DNA of 64,000 nt from Flavobacterium paronense. GTDB lineage: Bacteria > Bacteroidota > Bacteroidia > Flavobacteriales > Flavobacteriaceae. The position numbers and the translations under genes are program-made. The notes under the pieces were generated by a model. It was not told where the DNA came from, searched no databases, and saw only the letters and a program-made list of their open reading frames with translations. Positions within the stretch are counted from its first letter, which is position 1. The number at the start of each line of letters is the position of its first letter. Where the stretch lies: assembly GCF_030409795.1 (NCBI RefSeq), contig NZ_JAUFQN010000019.1, positions 1,488,001 to 1,552,000 on the forward strand, given 5' to 3'. Below, piece by piece: positions 44,317-55,200 of this stretch.

Positions 44317-47300
44317 TTACTTTTTTAAAGACACAATGATTTGATTAATATTACTTTTTCTTTCAAAAACAAGTTTTGAAGTTGCTTCATCTAAACTTAG
44401 GTTTTCAAAAACACTTGATGCATTATTTTCAAAAAGAACCTCCAAATTATCATTATCAGCTAATTTGTATATGATTGGAATTTGGCAATAAGTGAAACAT
44501 AAAGAATTTGCCTCTAATTGAATTTCAGCTTTTTCATTGCTTTTTGTAACCCAATTAAATGTTTTTGGAGCTTGTAAAAATTCATTTCTTCTTAGCAATC
44601 GTGGGTTGAATATGATTTTACCTTCTTTCACAAAAACACCAACTTCACCTATTCTGCATAATATATCTTCCTTTACTTGTCCGGTCATTCCTGGTTGTTG
44701 TGCTCCTTTACCTGCAGGTGTATGTGAATAAGGATCAGTTGGGAAAGCTCCGTACAATTCGGGTGATTTGTGCACACCAATTCCAGCATTAATCTCATAA
44801 TAATGGTCTAAAAGTTTACCAATTATTACTTCATCTTCTTTTGAATTTATGGCTAATAAACAATTTTCTTGAACGGCTACTAACAATTTAGAAACCATGT
44901 GCCAATAAATTGAACCTAAACCTTCATATCCGTAAAATGTTCCTGAACGACCTGTAAAAGCTTTATGATTGAATACTTCCTCGTACATTTCTAATAATAA
45001 GCTAGAATCTTTTTCAACTAAAGCTTTGTATTTTCCTTGATTTAAATTAGATAAAGCCGTTTTTAAAACATTTGCATTGTTGAAATTACCATTAAAGTGA
45101 TAGTGTCCTAAGACATCTTTTTCAACGATTTGAGTATTTCCATCTTGCATCAATTGCATAATCAATTGCGATTTTTCCACCTTATCAGTAGCGATGTTAT
45201 TTTTTTTGTCAAACCTTGGTAATTCTTTGTTTGGATACAAAATATAACTGTATTGATCTTGTCTGAATAAGGCACTGCTTTTTAATCCATCTAAAACTTG
45301 TAAGGCTTCTTTTGGTGATAACATACCTGAACTTAAAACGGCAACTTGACCTTCAAGCATTTCAGGAAGGTATGAAATAGACACTTCATTTTCGTTTTTA
45401 ACAGTCATTAAGTTATAAGCATGATACATATTATCTACTCTTTTATTTGCCTTAATGGTGTGCGCTAAAAATTCTTTAAGTACTTCAAAAAATCCTAAAA
45501 GCTCATTTTTGGAAATGGATTTTTTTGAACCTTTAAATCCATTTTTATAGATGGACAATCTGTAGTTGCTACCTGCATTTCCTAAGCCATCTAAAACATT
45601 TTTTCTGTTCTTATCAGAAATTTTATCAGTGAGTAAATTTTTATTATTTACTAAAGTTGATACTACTTCATTGAAAAAATCAGTCAATTCTTCTGATAAC
45701 TCTATTTTATCTACAGTTGATTTTACAATCACTTTTTCGTAAAAAAGAATAAATCGGTTTAAATAAGATAACGTAACCATAGAAACACCATTTCCAACTA
45801 AAGCGTTGTTGGCGTCATTCCACTCCGGACGTTGGGTATTCATCCAAATTCCTCCTTCCGGAATAAAGTTTGATACTTTTGCCAAAAGGGTTGCTAGTAA
45901 TTTTTCGGTTAAATTTACTTGATAGATATTTGAATTTGCATCTAATATAAGTGCTCCGTCTGAACCATTTTCGTTTCTTAATTGTCTAATTTCACCATCT
46001 AATTTATAGTCGAAATCTATAGTGTCTTTTGGATTTAAAAGCGTATCCTGATAGCTTTTTATTTTATAGGGTACGTTGGCATATACAAAAATATTTTGTG
46101 TAAATCGTGTTTCTAAAAGGCTTGGATAATGATTTTCAATAAATTCAAGAAACTTAAGTAAATAGATAATTTGGTGATCCCCCCAATATCCTATATATGA
46201 CCATGGATCATGTTCTTCAATAGCTTCCCAATCAAATCCGCTTTTCGTAACACGATACGGATTGTAACCATCAAAAGTTGTGGCATTAAGAAACTTATGA
46301 ATCATACTTTCAATGAATTCAGGAAAAGAATGCGCCAATGCTTCCCAGTTTTGGAAAATATCTCTCCAGTTTCCTTCATAATCTAGAATTTTTGACCCGT
46401 CAATCTCGCTTCGAGTATTGATAGAAAACTTATTCCATGGACGGCTTGGATCACCATGACGACGGCTAAATTTAAGTGGTAAATATTCGAAACAAAGACG
46501 TTTAAAGTTACTGTCTTCAATGGTGCTGGCACTGTTTTTTAAATCATCTAATGAAAAATATTCTGGCAAAGAAATAAGCAAATCGTGATTGTTCTTAAAA
46601 ACAGATATATTGGCTTTTTCAAAATATTTTAAAAAATCTTGTTTTTCAATTGTATAACCATTGTCAAAGATACCACCTCTCATGATGTTGAAAAGAGTAT
46701 TTGAAAAATGTCTGGTATTTGTTAACTCATCTTGTGTGATTTGTAAACCATCGGATGAAGCTGTTAATGCTATTAGATTTTTTGTTCCCAATTCTACATC
46801 TTGCTGAATAAGACTAACCAAATCTTTTTCATTTTTAATAAACTCAGCTAACTCAGTGACTTTAGAAATGGTCTGATTTACATTGGCTACAAAAAACCAA
46901 TTCTTTTCTGATTTTGCTCCCAAGTTAATTGAAGAACTTATAAAATACGCGCCTCGTTCCGCTTTAATGTCTACTTCTTGTTGAATTTCATTTCCTTTTC
47001 TAAAATCATCAAGTTGTAAAGAAGAGATTAAATAAGTTGGCGACTCAATTCCGGAAGACCAAACAATATTAGTTTTTAAACATTCGCTGGGTTCTGCCTT
47101 ATCAACAATGATAGCACTTAAAGAATAAATTCCGATTCCAACATTGGCTAGTAATTCGCATTTTTTATAAGCATCTACTAAATTACTTTTACTGCTTTGC
47201 AAATCTTCATTTACACCATTTGGCAAAATATTTTGAACACCATCTAATAAGGTAATTTCAACATTATTTTGAGTGTTATTTATTAGTGTTGCCTTTTTAA

Positions 47301-47736
47301 TAAATCCAAATTTATCACTTGAATTCCATTGATATCTATATGTTAAATTTAAATCCTCATTGATTTCTTCAAAAATTATTTTATTACCGTAATTATTTTT
47401 ATAAAGGTTTCGAGATGTATTATAAACGCCTGTTTGTCTGATAGAGAAGGGTTCCCAAACAACAGTTTTAGCATTTGAATGAATTTGAAAAATGGTTTTG
47501 CTACCTGTTACTTCAGCGTTTTCTGTTATTTTATCATCAGTGTAATAAGGAAACAATGCATTATCACTATCCTTTCTACCGGCAGATAATCCGCCATTAC
47601 TTGAAATAAACATCCAATGGTTTGAATCGCTTACAATGCTCATAAAAAAAGGTCGCATTGCATCACTATTTGATATTTTATAATACTTCTCGTTTTCGAA
47701 AGTCACCCATTCCACTTTACTATTCTTTGCTTCCAT
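44317..47736 (-). CDS. Putative beta-1,3-glucan phosphorylase (GH149/GH161/GH94-like)
   Basis: This 1139-residue soluble protein has no signal peptide. The N-terminal part (about 1-330) is beta-sandwich-like, with SNGGLSAGRKDSDNALFPYYTDDK. The (alpha/alpha)6 barrel region (about 340-1050) contains HGDPSRPWNKFSI, DYEGNWRDIFQNWEAL, YWGDHQIIYLLKFLE and TQRPEWNDANNALVGNG; in GH94-type phosphorylases the WND Asp (Asp641 here) is the catalytic acid. The size, the layout and the presence in a GH16/GH17/GH30 locus fit the large bacterial GH149 beta-1,3-oligoglucan phosphorylases better than GH94, but the family call is from memory. It would act in the cytoplasm and release glucose-1-phosphate with inorganic phosphate. 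Confidence 0.6.
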   Translation of the reverse strand: MEAKNSKVEWVTFENEKYYKISNSDAMRPFFMSIVSDSNHWMFISSNGGLSAGRKDSDNALFPYYTDDKITENAEVTGSKTIFQIHSNAKTVVWEPFSIRQTGVYNTSRNLYKNNYGNKIIFEEINEDLNLTYRYQWNSSDKFGFIKKATLINNTQNNVEITLLDGVQNILPNGVNEDLQSSKSNLVDAYKKCELLANVGIGIYSLSAIIVDKAEPSECLKTNIVWSSGIESPTYLISSLQLDDFRKGNEIQQEVDIKAERGAYFISSSINLGAKSEKNWFFVANVNQTISKVTELAEFIKNEKDLVSLIQQDVELGTKNLIALTASSDGLQITQDELTNTRHFSNTLFNIMRGGIFDNGYTIEKQDFLKYFEKANISVFKNNHDLLISLPEYFSLDDLKNSASTIEDSNFKRLCFEYLPLKFSRRHGDPSRPWNKFSINTRSEIDGSKILDYEGNWRDIFQNWEALAHSFPEFIESMIHKFLNATTFDGYNPYRVTKSGFDWEAIEEHDPWSYIGYWGDHQIIYLLKFLEFIENHYPSLLETRFTQNIFVYANVPYKIKSYQDTLLNPKDTIDFDYKLDGEIRQLRNENGSDGALILDANSNIYQVNLTEKLLATLLAKVSNFIPEGGIWMNTQRPEWNDANNALVGNGVSMVTLSYLNRFILFYEKVIVKSTVDKIELSEELTDFFNEVVSTLVNNKNLLTDKISDKNRKNVLDGLGNAGSNYRLSIYKNGFKGSKKSISKNELLGFFEVLKEFLAHTIKANKRVDNMYHAYNLMTVKNENEVSISYLPEMLEGQVAVLSSGMLSPKEALQVLDGLKSSALFRQDQYSYILYPNKELPRFDKKNNIATDKVEKSQLIMQLMQDGNTQIVEKDVLGHYHFNGNFNNANVLKTALSNLNQGKYKALVEKDSSLLLEMYEEVFNHKAFTGRSGTFYGYEGLGSIYWHMVSKLLVAVQENCLLAINSKEDEVIIGKLLDHYYEINAGIGVHKSPELYGAFPTDPYSHTPAGKGAQQPGMTGQVKEDILCRIGEVGVFVKEGKIIFNPRLLRRNEFLQAPKTFNWVTKSNEKAEIQLEANSLCFTYCQIPIIYKLADNDNLEVLFENNASSVFENLSLDEATSKLVFERKSNINQIIVSLKK

Positions 47737-47890
47737 TGAAACCTTGTTTGCTTAAGTTATTTAATTTATTTTTTTGATGAATTCATTTTTAATTGTCCTG
47801 ATGAATTTCCTTTAGTTAACGAAAATTATTCCGGCGTCTTATAATCCTGAGAAACTTTTAAACCAAAAAGTATCTGTTTTTTTGATATGC

Positions 47891-49402
47891 TTATTTATTA
47901 CTTATTAAAATGGTTTGAATTGAATGTGCCAGTGCATTTAAATTAGCCGATTTGGATAGTAGAGACACACTATAATTTATATTTTTATCACTAGTATTCA
48001 TGACAACAATAGCCAAACTTCCATCTGTATTTTTAAAAGCAGTTGTTAATAAGGAATTACTTGTTGAAACACTTGAAATTCTTTTGGCTCCTGGACGAAT
48101 AAATTTTGAAAAATGCCCAATATAATAATAGGAGTTTGTGAAAGTAAGTTCGTCTGTTTTTGAATTGCTATGAACGGGTGCAAAACAGAGATTTCCAACA
48201 TGATTTGGTCCGCCAGTTTCATCTAGTAAAATGTTCCAATCGGTCCAAGCCACAACCCCATTATTAAAATCATTTATCATTGATTTTCCATATCGCTCTG
48301 CTAACTTTGGATCTTCATTTTTTATTCTTTCTAAATTATAACTTTCATTACAACCTTCTGTGAAAATTAAATTTTTATCAGGATAAGCTTCACGTACATA
48401 CTTAACTGCATCATACATTGGTATACCATCTTTCCAGTCTTCATACCAATGAAAACCAGTTCCCCAAACGTATTTAGAGGCGTCAGGATCATTAAGAATA
48501 ACGTTGGCTCTTTGAAATAATAAATCTCTGTTATGATCCCAAATAATAATTTTTTTATCGGCTAAACCTTCATTCTTCAATGTTGGTCCTAAATAATTTT
48601 TTAAAAAATCGCGTTCTTCCTCTGCTGTATAAATACAAGATTCCCAGCGCTGTAGTGCTAGTGGTTCATTTTGAATCGTTAAACCCCAAATAGGAATAGC
48701 TTCTGCCTCATAGGATTTTATAAACTTTGCATAATAATTTGCCCACGACTGAAAATATTCAGGTAGTAATTTACCTCCATTTAGCATACTATTGTTTGAT
48801 TTCATAAATGCCGGTGGACTCCATGGGCTAACATACAATATTAACTTATTCCCTGCAGCTTCGATAGCCTTTTTAATAAATGGAATACGAAATTTTTTAT
48901 CGTGTTCAATAGAAAAAGTTTTAAGAGATTTATCTCCTTCAGCAACATAAGTATAACTTTCTGACGAAAAATCACAGCTATGAATAGAAGTTCTTGCCAA
49001 TGAATAACCAATACCTCTTTCTTGATCATAATAGGCTTCTAAAAACTTTTTCTGATTATTTTTTGACAATTTGTAAAAAGTTTCCGCAGATGCATCAGTT
49101 ATGGCTCCACCTATACCTATAAAAGTTTGAAATTCTTTACTAGGATCAACATCGATAGAAGCATCTGTTTCAAGAGGTTGCTTAAATTCTTGGAGTTTTA
49201 ATGAATCAGCAACACTCAATTTTAAATTAGAATGATTTACTGTGGTATAAACTGATATTTTTATAGTTTTCAAGTTTAAAACTTTATTCGCATTATTTTC
49301 TTGTGTAATTTGACTATTCGCTTTTATTGAAATACAACAAATCAACAACAGTCCAATAAACGGAAATGTTTTTAAAGTAATATGTATATTCAATAATTGC
49401 AT
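47891..49402 (-). CDS. GH30-family beta-glucosidase/glucanase
   Basis: This 503-residue protein has an N-terminal signal (about residues 1-30, possibly lipidated at LLICC). The GH30 (alpha/beta)8 domain has LTIQNEPLA (acid/base Glu246) and LIFTEGCNES (nucleophile Glu349), and a beta-rich side domain ends it. GH30_1/GH30_3 members in flavobacterial laminarin loci remove beta-1,6-linked glucose branches. That would complement the GH16 and GH17 enzymes here, although beta-glucosylceramidase-like or beta-xylosidase activity cannot be excluded. It lies between the GH16 lipoprotein and phosphorylase-like genes; a hairpin precedes it. Confidence 0.9.
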   Translation of the reverse strand: MQLLNIHITLKTFPFIGLLLICCISIKANSQITQENNANKVLNLKTIKISVYTTVNHSNLKLSVADSLKLQEFKQPLETDASIDVDPSKEFQTFIGIGGAITDASAETFYKLSKNNQKKFLEAYYDQERGIGYSLARTSIHSCDFSSESYTYVAEGDKSLKTFSIEHDKKFRIPFIKKAIEAAGNKLILYVSPWSPPAFMKSNNSMLNGGKLLPEYFQSWANYYAKFIKSYEAEAIPIWGLTIQNEPLALQRWESCIYTAEEERDFLKNYLGPTLKNEGLADKKIIIWDHNRDLLFQRANVILNDPDASKYVWGTGFHWYEDWKDGIPMYDAVKYVREAYPDKNLIFTEGCNESYNLERIKNEDPKLAERYGKSMINDFNNGVVAWTDWNILLDETGGPNHVGNLCFAPVHSNSKTDELTFTNSYYYIGHFSKFIRPGAKRISSVSTSNSLLTTAFKNTDGSLAIVVMNTSDKNINYSVSLLSKSANLNALAHSIQTILISNK

Positions 49403-49436
49403 GTTGATTTGTCTAATAAAATCTTTAATAAACTTG

Positions 49437-49473
49437 AAAAATAAGGTTAATCATAAATTTATGATTAACCTTA
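49437..49473 (-). terminator. Hairpin behind the GH16 lipoprotein gene
   Basis: The 15-bp nearly perfect stem ATAAGGTTAATCATAA / TTATGATTAACCTTAT is followed by a T run on the minus strand. It separates GH16 from GH30 and could attenuate rather than stop locus transcription. Confidence 0.75.
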
Positions 49474-49492
49474 TCTCTTAGCTTTTTTATAT

Positions 49493-50329
49493 TTATTGAT
49501 AAACTCTTACGTAATCAACATACATTGTTTGAGGAAAAGTTGTTGCACTATTAGGTGGACCTACATAAGAACCACCAACAGCAAGATTAAGAATCATATA
49601 AAAAGTATGGTCGTAAACCCATTCTCCGGTAACTTTATCTGGTGTAATTTGATTGTATAAAACATCATCTACATAAAAGTTTATATAATTTTTACCCCAT
49701 TCAATACCAAAAATGTGAAAATCAGTATCGAAGCGGTCATTAATCAAATCATAACTTTTGGTAATGGCACTACCTCCTGAATAACCTGGTCCATGAACAG
49801 TTCCGTGAGTTATAGTTGGTTCTTGACCTTTATACTCCATAATATCAATTTCACCACAAAGAGGCCAAGTTACAGTATCAGAATTAGCTCCTAACAACCA
49901 AAATGCTGGCCATATTCCTTGTCCTGATGGCATTTTAATTCTTGCTTCAAATCGACCATATTTTTGTTCAAACAATCCTTTGGATAATAATCTTGCCGAG
50001 GTATATTCTGAACCCATAAAGGCTTGCTTTCTTGCAGTAATTTGTAACATACCATCTGCTACTTTAACATTATCAGAACTGTCGGTATAATATTCTAGCT
50101 CATTATTTCCCCAACCATTATTACCAGTTCCAATATTATAAGACCAGATAGCGCTATTAGGTGCACCGTCTGTATCAAATTCATCCTGCATCACTAACTT
50201 ATTGAATTTTGTAACTTTTTGTTTTTCATCATTTGAACAACTTGAAGCTACAATCAATAAAGCGGTTATAAGCAAACATTTTGTTACTGCTTGCAAATAC
50301 GATTTAGTATATATATTCTGCTTAGACAT
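49493..50329 (-). CDS. GH16 beta-glucanase lipoprotein
   Basis: This 278-residue lipoprotein is read from the ATG at 50329 (MSKQNIYTKSYL). An ATG 13 codons upstream is possible, but the shorter start gives a regular signal. The lipobox is IVASSC (Cys31), and the next residues SNDEK resemble the acidic surface-export signal of Bacteroidetes lipoproteins. The GH16 domain shows the laminarinase core EIDIMEYKG with GQGIWPAFWLLG and YVDYVRVYQ at the end. It should cut beta-1,3-glucan at the cell surface. It is 74 bases downstream of the glycan-binding lipoprotein gene. Confidence 0.92.
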   Translation of the reverse strand: MSKQNIYTKSYLQAVTKCLLITALLIVASSCSNDEKQKVTKFNKLVMQDEFDTDGAPNSAIWSYNIGTGNNGWGNNELEYYTDSSDNVKVADGMLQITARKQAFMGSEYTSARLLSKGLFEQKYGRFEARIKMPSGQGIWPAFWLLGANSDTVTWPLCGEIDIMEYKGQEPTITHGTVHGPGYSGGSAITKSYDLINDRFDTDFHIFGIEWGKNYINFYVDDVLYNQITPDKVTGEWVYDHTFYMILNLAVGGSYVGPPNSATTFPQTMYVDYVRVYQ

Positions 50330-50403
50330 ATTTTTTTTTATGTTATTAAATTGATTTATCTGATTCATATTTTTAAATTTTTATAATTGTTTACTACGTC
50401 TAT

Positions 50404-52266
50404 TTAATTATGAAAATAGATATTATCTAAATGAATATCTCCATTGCCATCAAACTTAAGTTGTATGACATCTGATAGATTAACAGGTGAAAAATCACTT
50501 AATGGAATTTCCACACTTTGCCACCCTGCAGTTGGCACAGTTAAAACTTTAGATTTTTCTACAGGACCGGTACTTATTAAATAGGTATTAAGTGATGTTG
50601 AGTTAGCAGTCCAATAGTCAATGTGTAAGAAGGTCATTGCAGATACATTTTGACTGCTGCCAAGTTGAATACCTTGATAATTTAATCCGGCATATTTTAG
50701 CGTTGTATTTCCAGCAATAACTGGTTGTGTTACAATAGTAGCTTGACCCCAATTAGGATTTAAATTAGTTCCTGCGATATTAGTATATGCATTACTAAAT
50801 ACAGAAATTACGTTTCCAGCAGATACAGTAGGCGTTGGTGCAGCAACTGTTGGTGCATTAGGTTGTGCGTAAAAATACATATTATCAACAAGGATATTTG
50901 AAATTGTTGCATCAGAAATAAATAATATCTGTGCTAAATGGCTTCTACTTGTTAATCCTGAAAAATTAGCCAGCGGGATATCAAAACTTACCCAACTTCC
51001 TGTTGTTAAATTAGCATTAGTATAATTAACCGACCCATTTGTATCATCACCACCACCATATACTGCATTTGCACCAAAATCACCTAACTGAATTCTAATA
51101 TGATCCCCAGCTGTCATAGCTTCTTGTACTTGAATATCGACATGAAAATGTGTCATTGCTGTAGCATTAACTGTAGGTTGAGAGAACTGAGTACCAACGA
51201 AATTAAGTTGAGTATATCTAATAATATCATCTCCATTTATATTAATATCTGCTTGTCCTTGTGTAGTTTGATAAGGCGCGTAATAACCATTGTAATATTC
51301 TACCGGTACATTGGTGTAAGCATTACTGAAAATAGAAATAACATTTGCAGCATCTCGGGTTGGAGTTGGTGCTGGTGTAAATACACCTAATGAATTAATA
51401 GTATAAGAACCCTTTGCATCAACACCACCTAATTTTGCAGTTATTACAGTAGTACCTGAACCAATTACATTAATAACACCTAATTCACTTACTGTTGCAA
51501 CACTTTCGTTTGAAGAATCAAATTTAAAATAACTCGGTGCTACTCCTACGGTTTGGTCTATTCCAGATCCCAAATTAAAGGTTTGTGTTAAACCAGTTAT
51601 GGTTGTTTTAGAACCAATGAAGGTATTTTCCAATTTATCTACGCCATTAAAAATTGCAGGTCTTGGAAGGGCAAGGTTTCCCAATTTTTCATATTTTACT
51701 TCATCTATCCAAAAGGTATAACCTTGACCATTTTCAGGTCCCTCAGAGTACCAAAACATACCTTTTTCACTTGTTAATTTAGATGCATCTGGAATCGGAA
51801 TAATATATTTTTTCCAGTAAGTAGCTAAAGGAACATTTGTCATAGATACTAAATATTTGTTTTGGTTAAAATCATTACCAAAACCAAGCTCATTGATAGT
51901 TGCAGATTGAGATCCTTTTGCCCAAAAAGTTAAAGCATCATATCCTGAAAGGTCACGCCCACCGCCATCTATAAAAACACCACCTACATAGGCACCTGAT
52001 GGATCGCCAACGTTTGGAACGTCAAATCTCATGGATGCTGATCCTTTATATTTAACATCTGAATCTACATTGAAACCTGTTAATAATGTATTGCCGAAAG
52101 CACCATAACCTAAACCTGCACTAAAACCGTCTATAAATACTTCTGCCGTTTTTGGATAAGTTGCTAGTGTGTCATCAGAGAAATCTCTGGTACAACCGAT
52201 ACTAGTTAAAAAAATCAATACAAATAGTACAATGATTTTTAAATTAATAAATTTTACTTTTTTCAT
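50404..52266 (-). CDS. Surface glycan-binding lipoprotein (SGBP-like)
   Basis: This 620-residue lipoprotein has a signal with lipobox TSIGC (Cys25) and an acidic-rich follow-up (TRDFSDDTL). An N-terminal carbohydrate-binding-like beta-sandwich (about residues 40-195) is followed by an Ig-like Big_2 segment (about 205-290: ESVATVSELGVINVIGSGTTVITA). Two homologous modules come next (about 300-465 and 475-620), each opening with PTPT then NVISIFSNAYTN or NVISVFSNAYTN. No catalytic motif is seen. The layout fits a surface protein that captures glucan for the neighbouring GH16 enzyme. It lies 16 bases downstream of the glycosidase-barrel fusion gene. Confidence 0.82.
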   Translation of the reverse strand: MKKVKFINLKIIVLFVLIFLTSIGCTRDFSDDTLATYPKTAEVFIDGFSAGLGYGAFGNTLLTGFNVDSDVKYKGSASMRFDVPNVGDPSGAYVGGVFIDGGGRDLSGYDALTFWAKGSQSATINELGFGNDFNQNKYLVSMTNVPLATYWKKYIIPIPDASKLTSEKGMFWYSEGPENGQGYTFWIDEVKYEKLGNLALPRPAIFNGVDKLENTFIGSKTTITGLTQTFNLGSGIDQTVGVAPSYFKFDSSNESVATVSELGVINVIGSGTTVITAKLGGVDAKGSYTINSLGVFTPAPTPTRDAANVISIFSNAYTNVPVEYYNGYYAPYQTTQGQADININGDDIIRYTQLNFVGTQFSQPTVNATAMTHFHVDIQVQEAMTAGDHIRIQLGDFGANAVYGGGDDTNGSVNYTNANLTTGSWVSFDIPLANFSGLTSRSHLAQILFISDATISNILVDNMYFYAQPNAPTVAAPTPTVSAGNVISVFSNAYTNIAGTNLNPNWGQATIVTQPVIAGNTTLKYAGLNYQGIQLGSSQNVSAMTFLHIDYWTANSTSLNTYLISTGPVEKSKVLTVPTAGWQSVEIPLSDFSPVNLSDVIQLKFDGNGDIHLDNIYFHN

Positions 52267-52282
52267 TTTATTTTTTTTTTAA

Positions 52283-55200
52283 TTATTTTCCAATATTGAT
52301 GTGTACATATGTTCTAATTTCCCATTCATTTCCGTTTGGAAATCCTACTGGACTAATAGTTGGTTCTGTTATGAATGGTCCAGAGGTTTGATTTGGGCTA
52401 AATCTAGCAGAATATTGGTCAAGAGAACGCCAAGTTCCTCTAATTCCAATTTTGGTGTTAGGCAAAACAAACCAATTTTGTTTTCCAACTGATGTTGATA
52501 AATCTAACATCAATTGTAAAGGGTAAGTTAAATTGAAATCACGATGATAATCAAATGGTCCCCAGTCATTAACTTTAACTGAACCAACTAATTTAACTTT
52601 ATTGTAAATAACTCTTAAGTCACCACCAAATCGCTCTATTACTCTGGCATTACTACCATTAGCTTGTGCATTTCCAAAATAGAAGTTCGTTATAAGCCCA
52701 AGATCTGGACTGACTTTTGAGACAATTCTTGTGTTTGATTCCCATAAATCTTTAGCTGGAGTTGAATTTGGGAAAGCAAAAGCTGTACGATTACTTAAGA
52801 AACCAATAGCTGCATCCATTGCTGTTGGTTGATGACGGAAAACGAAATCAGAACTTATAGCAAATTTTGCATCTTCTTGCATGTCATTATCCCATTCATA
52901 AAACCATGTTGCAGGTGTTGGGTCATAAGTAAGTAAAAGTTCTCCTCCTACTGTTTCTCTGTTAGCTCTTACTGCAAAAGGGTCATCTTGGATATTTCTA
53001 AGTCTTCCTGGAGCTAGAACATCATTTGGCATTGGACCAACAAGAGGTTTTTGCCATAAAAAGTTTGGTGCAATTTGAAGATTACCTATTAAATAAGTAA
53101 AGCCCGAAAGGAAATTAGTTTGATTTCCACTTCCAGTATCTTTTAATCTCCATCCTGTAAATGTTTTTGTATTATCTGCACCACCATTGGCAACAAGTCC
53201 CATTACTGCAGATTGTGCATACCAGTTGAAAGCTCCTTTTGAAAAAGTAATTTTACCTTTTCCACCCCAGTTATCACTTGATTTAATTTTATCATTATAT
53301 ACAGTATAGCTTCCTGATTCTCCGGTAGTGTATTGAAAAGCTCTTCCATTTAAAGGTTGTCCACCCCAAATTCCACCTAGTTCAATACCAACAGCTCCAA
53401 ATTTTCTTTTAACAGCCAAGGTAGCTTTACGAGTTTTTGGTAGTGGAATAGCAATAGAAGTGTTAGCCTTACCTGCATCAGCTATATCTTCATGATAAAC
53501 TGCAGTAACATCAAACTTACTGATAGTTCGGCTATATTTTAACAATACTGCTGGGTTAGCACCCCACCATAATTGAGGACCAAAAGCCGCTTTTAAACCA
53601 TTAAGACTTCTTTTACCGTCTAATTCAAAACCAAGTATTTCTCCATTATAAATGTCTAAATTTTGACCATAATTTGCTTCGGAATATAAATTGAAGAAAT
53701 CACCTTCATAACCCCAATGATAATGACCAGTTCTATAAAAACCTCTTAAATCAAAATCTTTAGCATTCCACTCATAATTAGCACTATAAACTTGTACACG
53801 ATTATTATCAGTTAATGTTGTAGTACCGGAATCAGTATTAACGGTCTGTAATCGTCCTCTATTTTCATAAAAAATTTCATCAATTGGGTTATCTGCTATA
53901 TGCCCAAGAATATTGAAATTTAAATTAGCTCGCATATTAGAGGAAGGATTTCCTTCAACCCCAATAAAGTAAGATTGCATGTGGTCAAAGCCAAGTTTAT
54001 TAGGGTATACAGCAGTAGCAGGATCAGCATCATCAGGAGTTGTTATTAAACTACCACCTGTATTAAAAGTTGTAAATTCAGCTCTTAAATTGCTTAACTT
54101 AAGCATATCATTACTTGCGCTTCCTAAAGTAGCTTTATCACCACGTGCTTTTAAGACTGCGTCCATTAAATTAATATTTGCAAAAGCATTATCAACATAA
54201 TCAAGTGTTGCTCCTTTTGCATAAGGATCTACATTGTGTGCTTCTTTCAATGCATAATAGGCTGCTCGCGGGTACAATTCGTATAAACCACGATCATTTG
54301 TTGTTCCTTTAGCACATATACCAAACCATTCTTCATTCATATTGTTTTCGCCTTTTTTATAGTCGGATTGATAACCACCATTGGACCAAGAAGCATTATT
54401 ATCGTGAATGTCTAGATTTTTTGTTTGCCCAAATTTCCACCAACCATCACTGAATTGAAAAGTAAAACCACCAAGAGAATTACCTACCTTTCCTAATCCA
54501 GCTGCATTTTCGTATATTTCTTTCCAATTATTAACCATATAAAATGCTTGTGATTTTTGGTCTTCTTTATTGTCTAAAGCATTAAAAGCATCTGCACCAA
54601 ACTCACTAAATAATACTGGTTTGTTCAGCGTTTGTTTAACTCTTTGAAAAACATCTCCAAAAGAAGATCCTCTGTAAACATTAGTTCCTAAAATATCTAT
54701 GTCTGGACAATCTTTGGCAATAATATCCAAAAACAATAAATCTCCATTACAAATAGCTATTGGATGGGATTTGTCAATAGCCTTCATGGCAACTACAGCT
54801 TCGTTAAAAAGTTTGTATAAATGAGCTGCACGTTGAGTAGATTTTCTATCTTCTAAAGGAATATCTTCAGTTTCTGCACCATCCCAAAAAAGACCATAAT
54901 TGTTTTCATTTCCTAATAGAAACAATAGTAATCCTGGTGTGTTCTTATAAGTTTCAGCCATTTCAGTAGACTCTTTTATAAGTAAATCATGAGTAAGTGG
55001 ATTGGAATATTCGGTATTTGGCACCCATGCTCCATTTAAAGTTAGTCCATAACGACCAAACGTATGATTAAGCATCGTATAAATGCCATATTTTTCATAA
55101 ATATATTGAATCCATTTTGGCTGGATTCCAGTGTATTGTCTTATTACATTGACTCCCATGTTTTTTAACAAAGACATTTCAGAATCAAGTGCAGCCTTAA

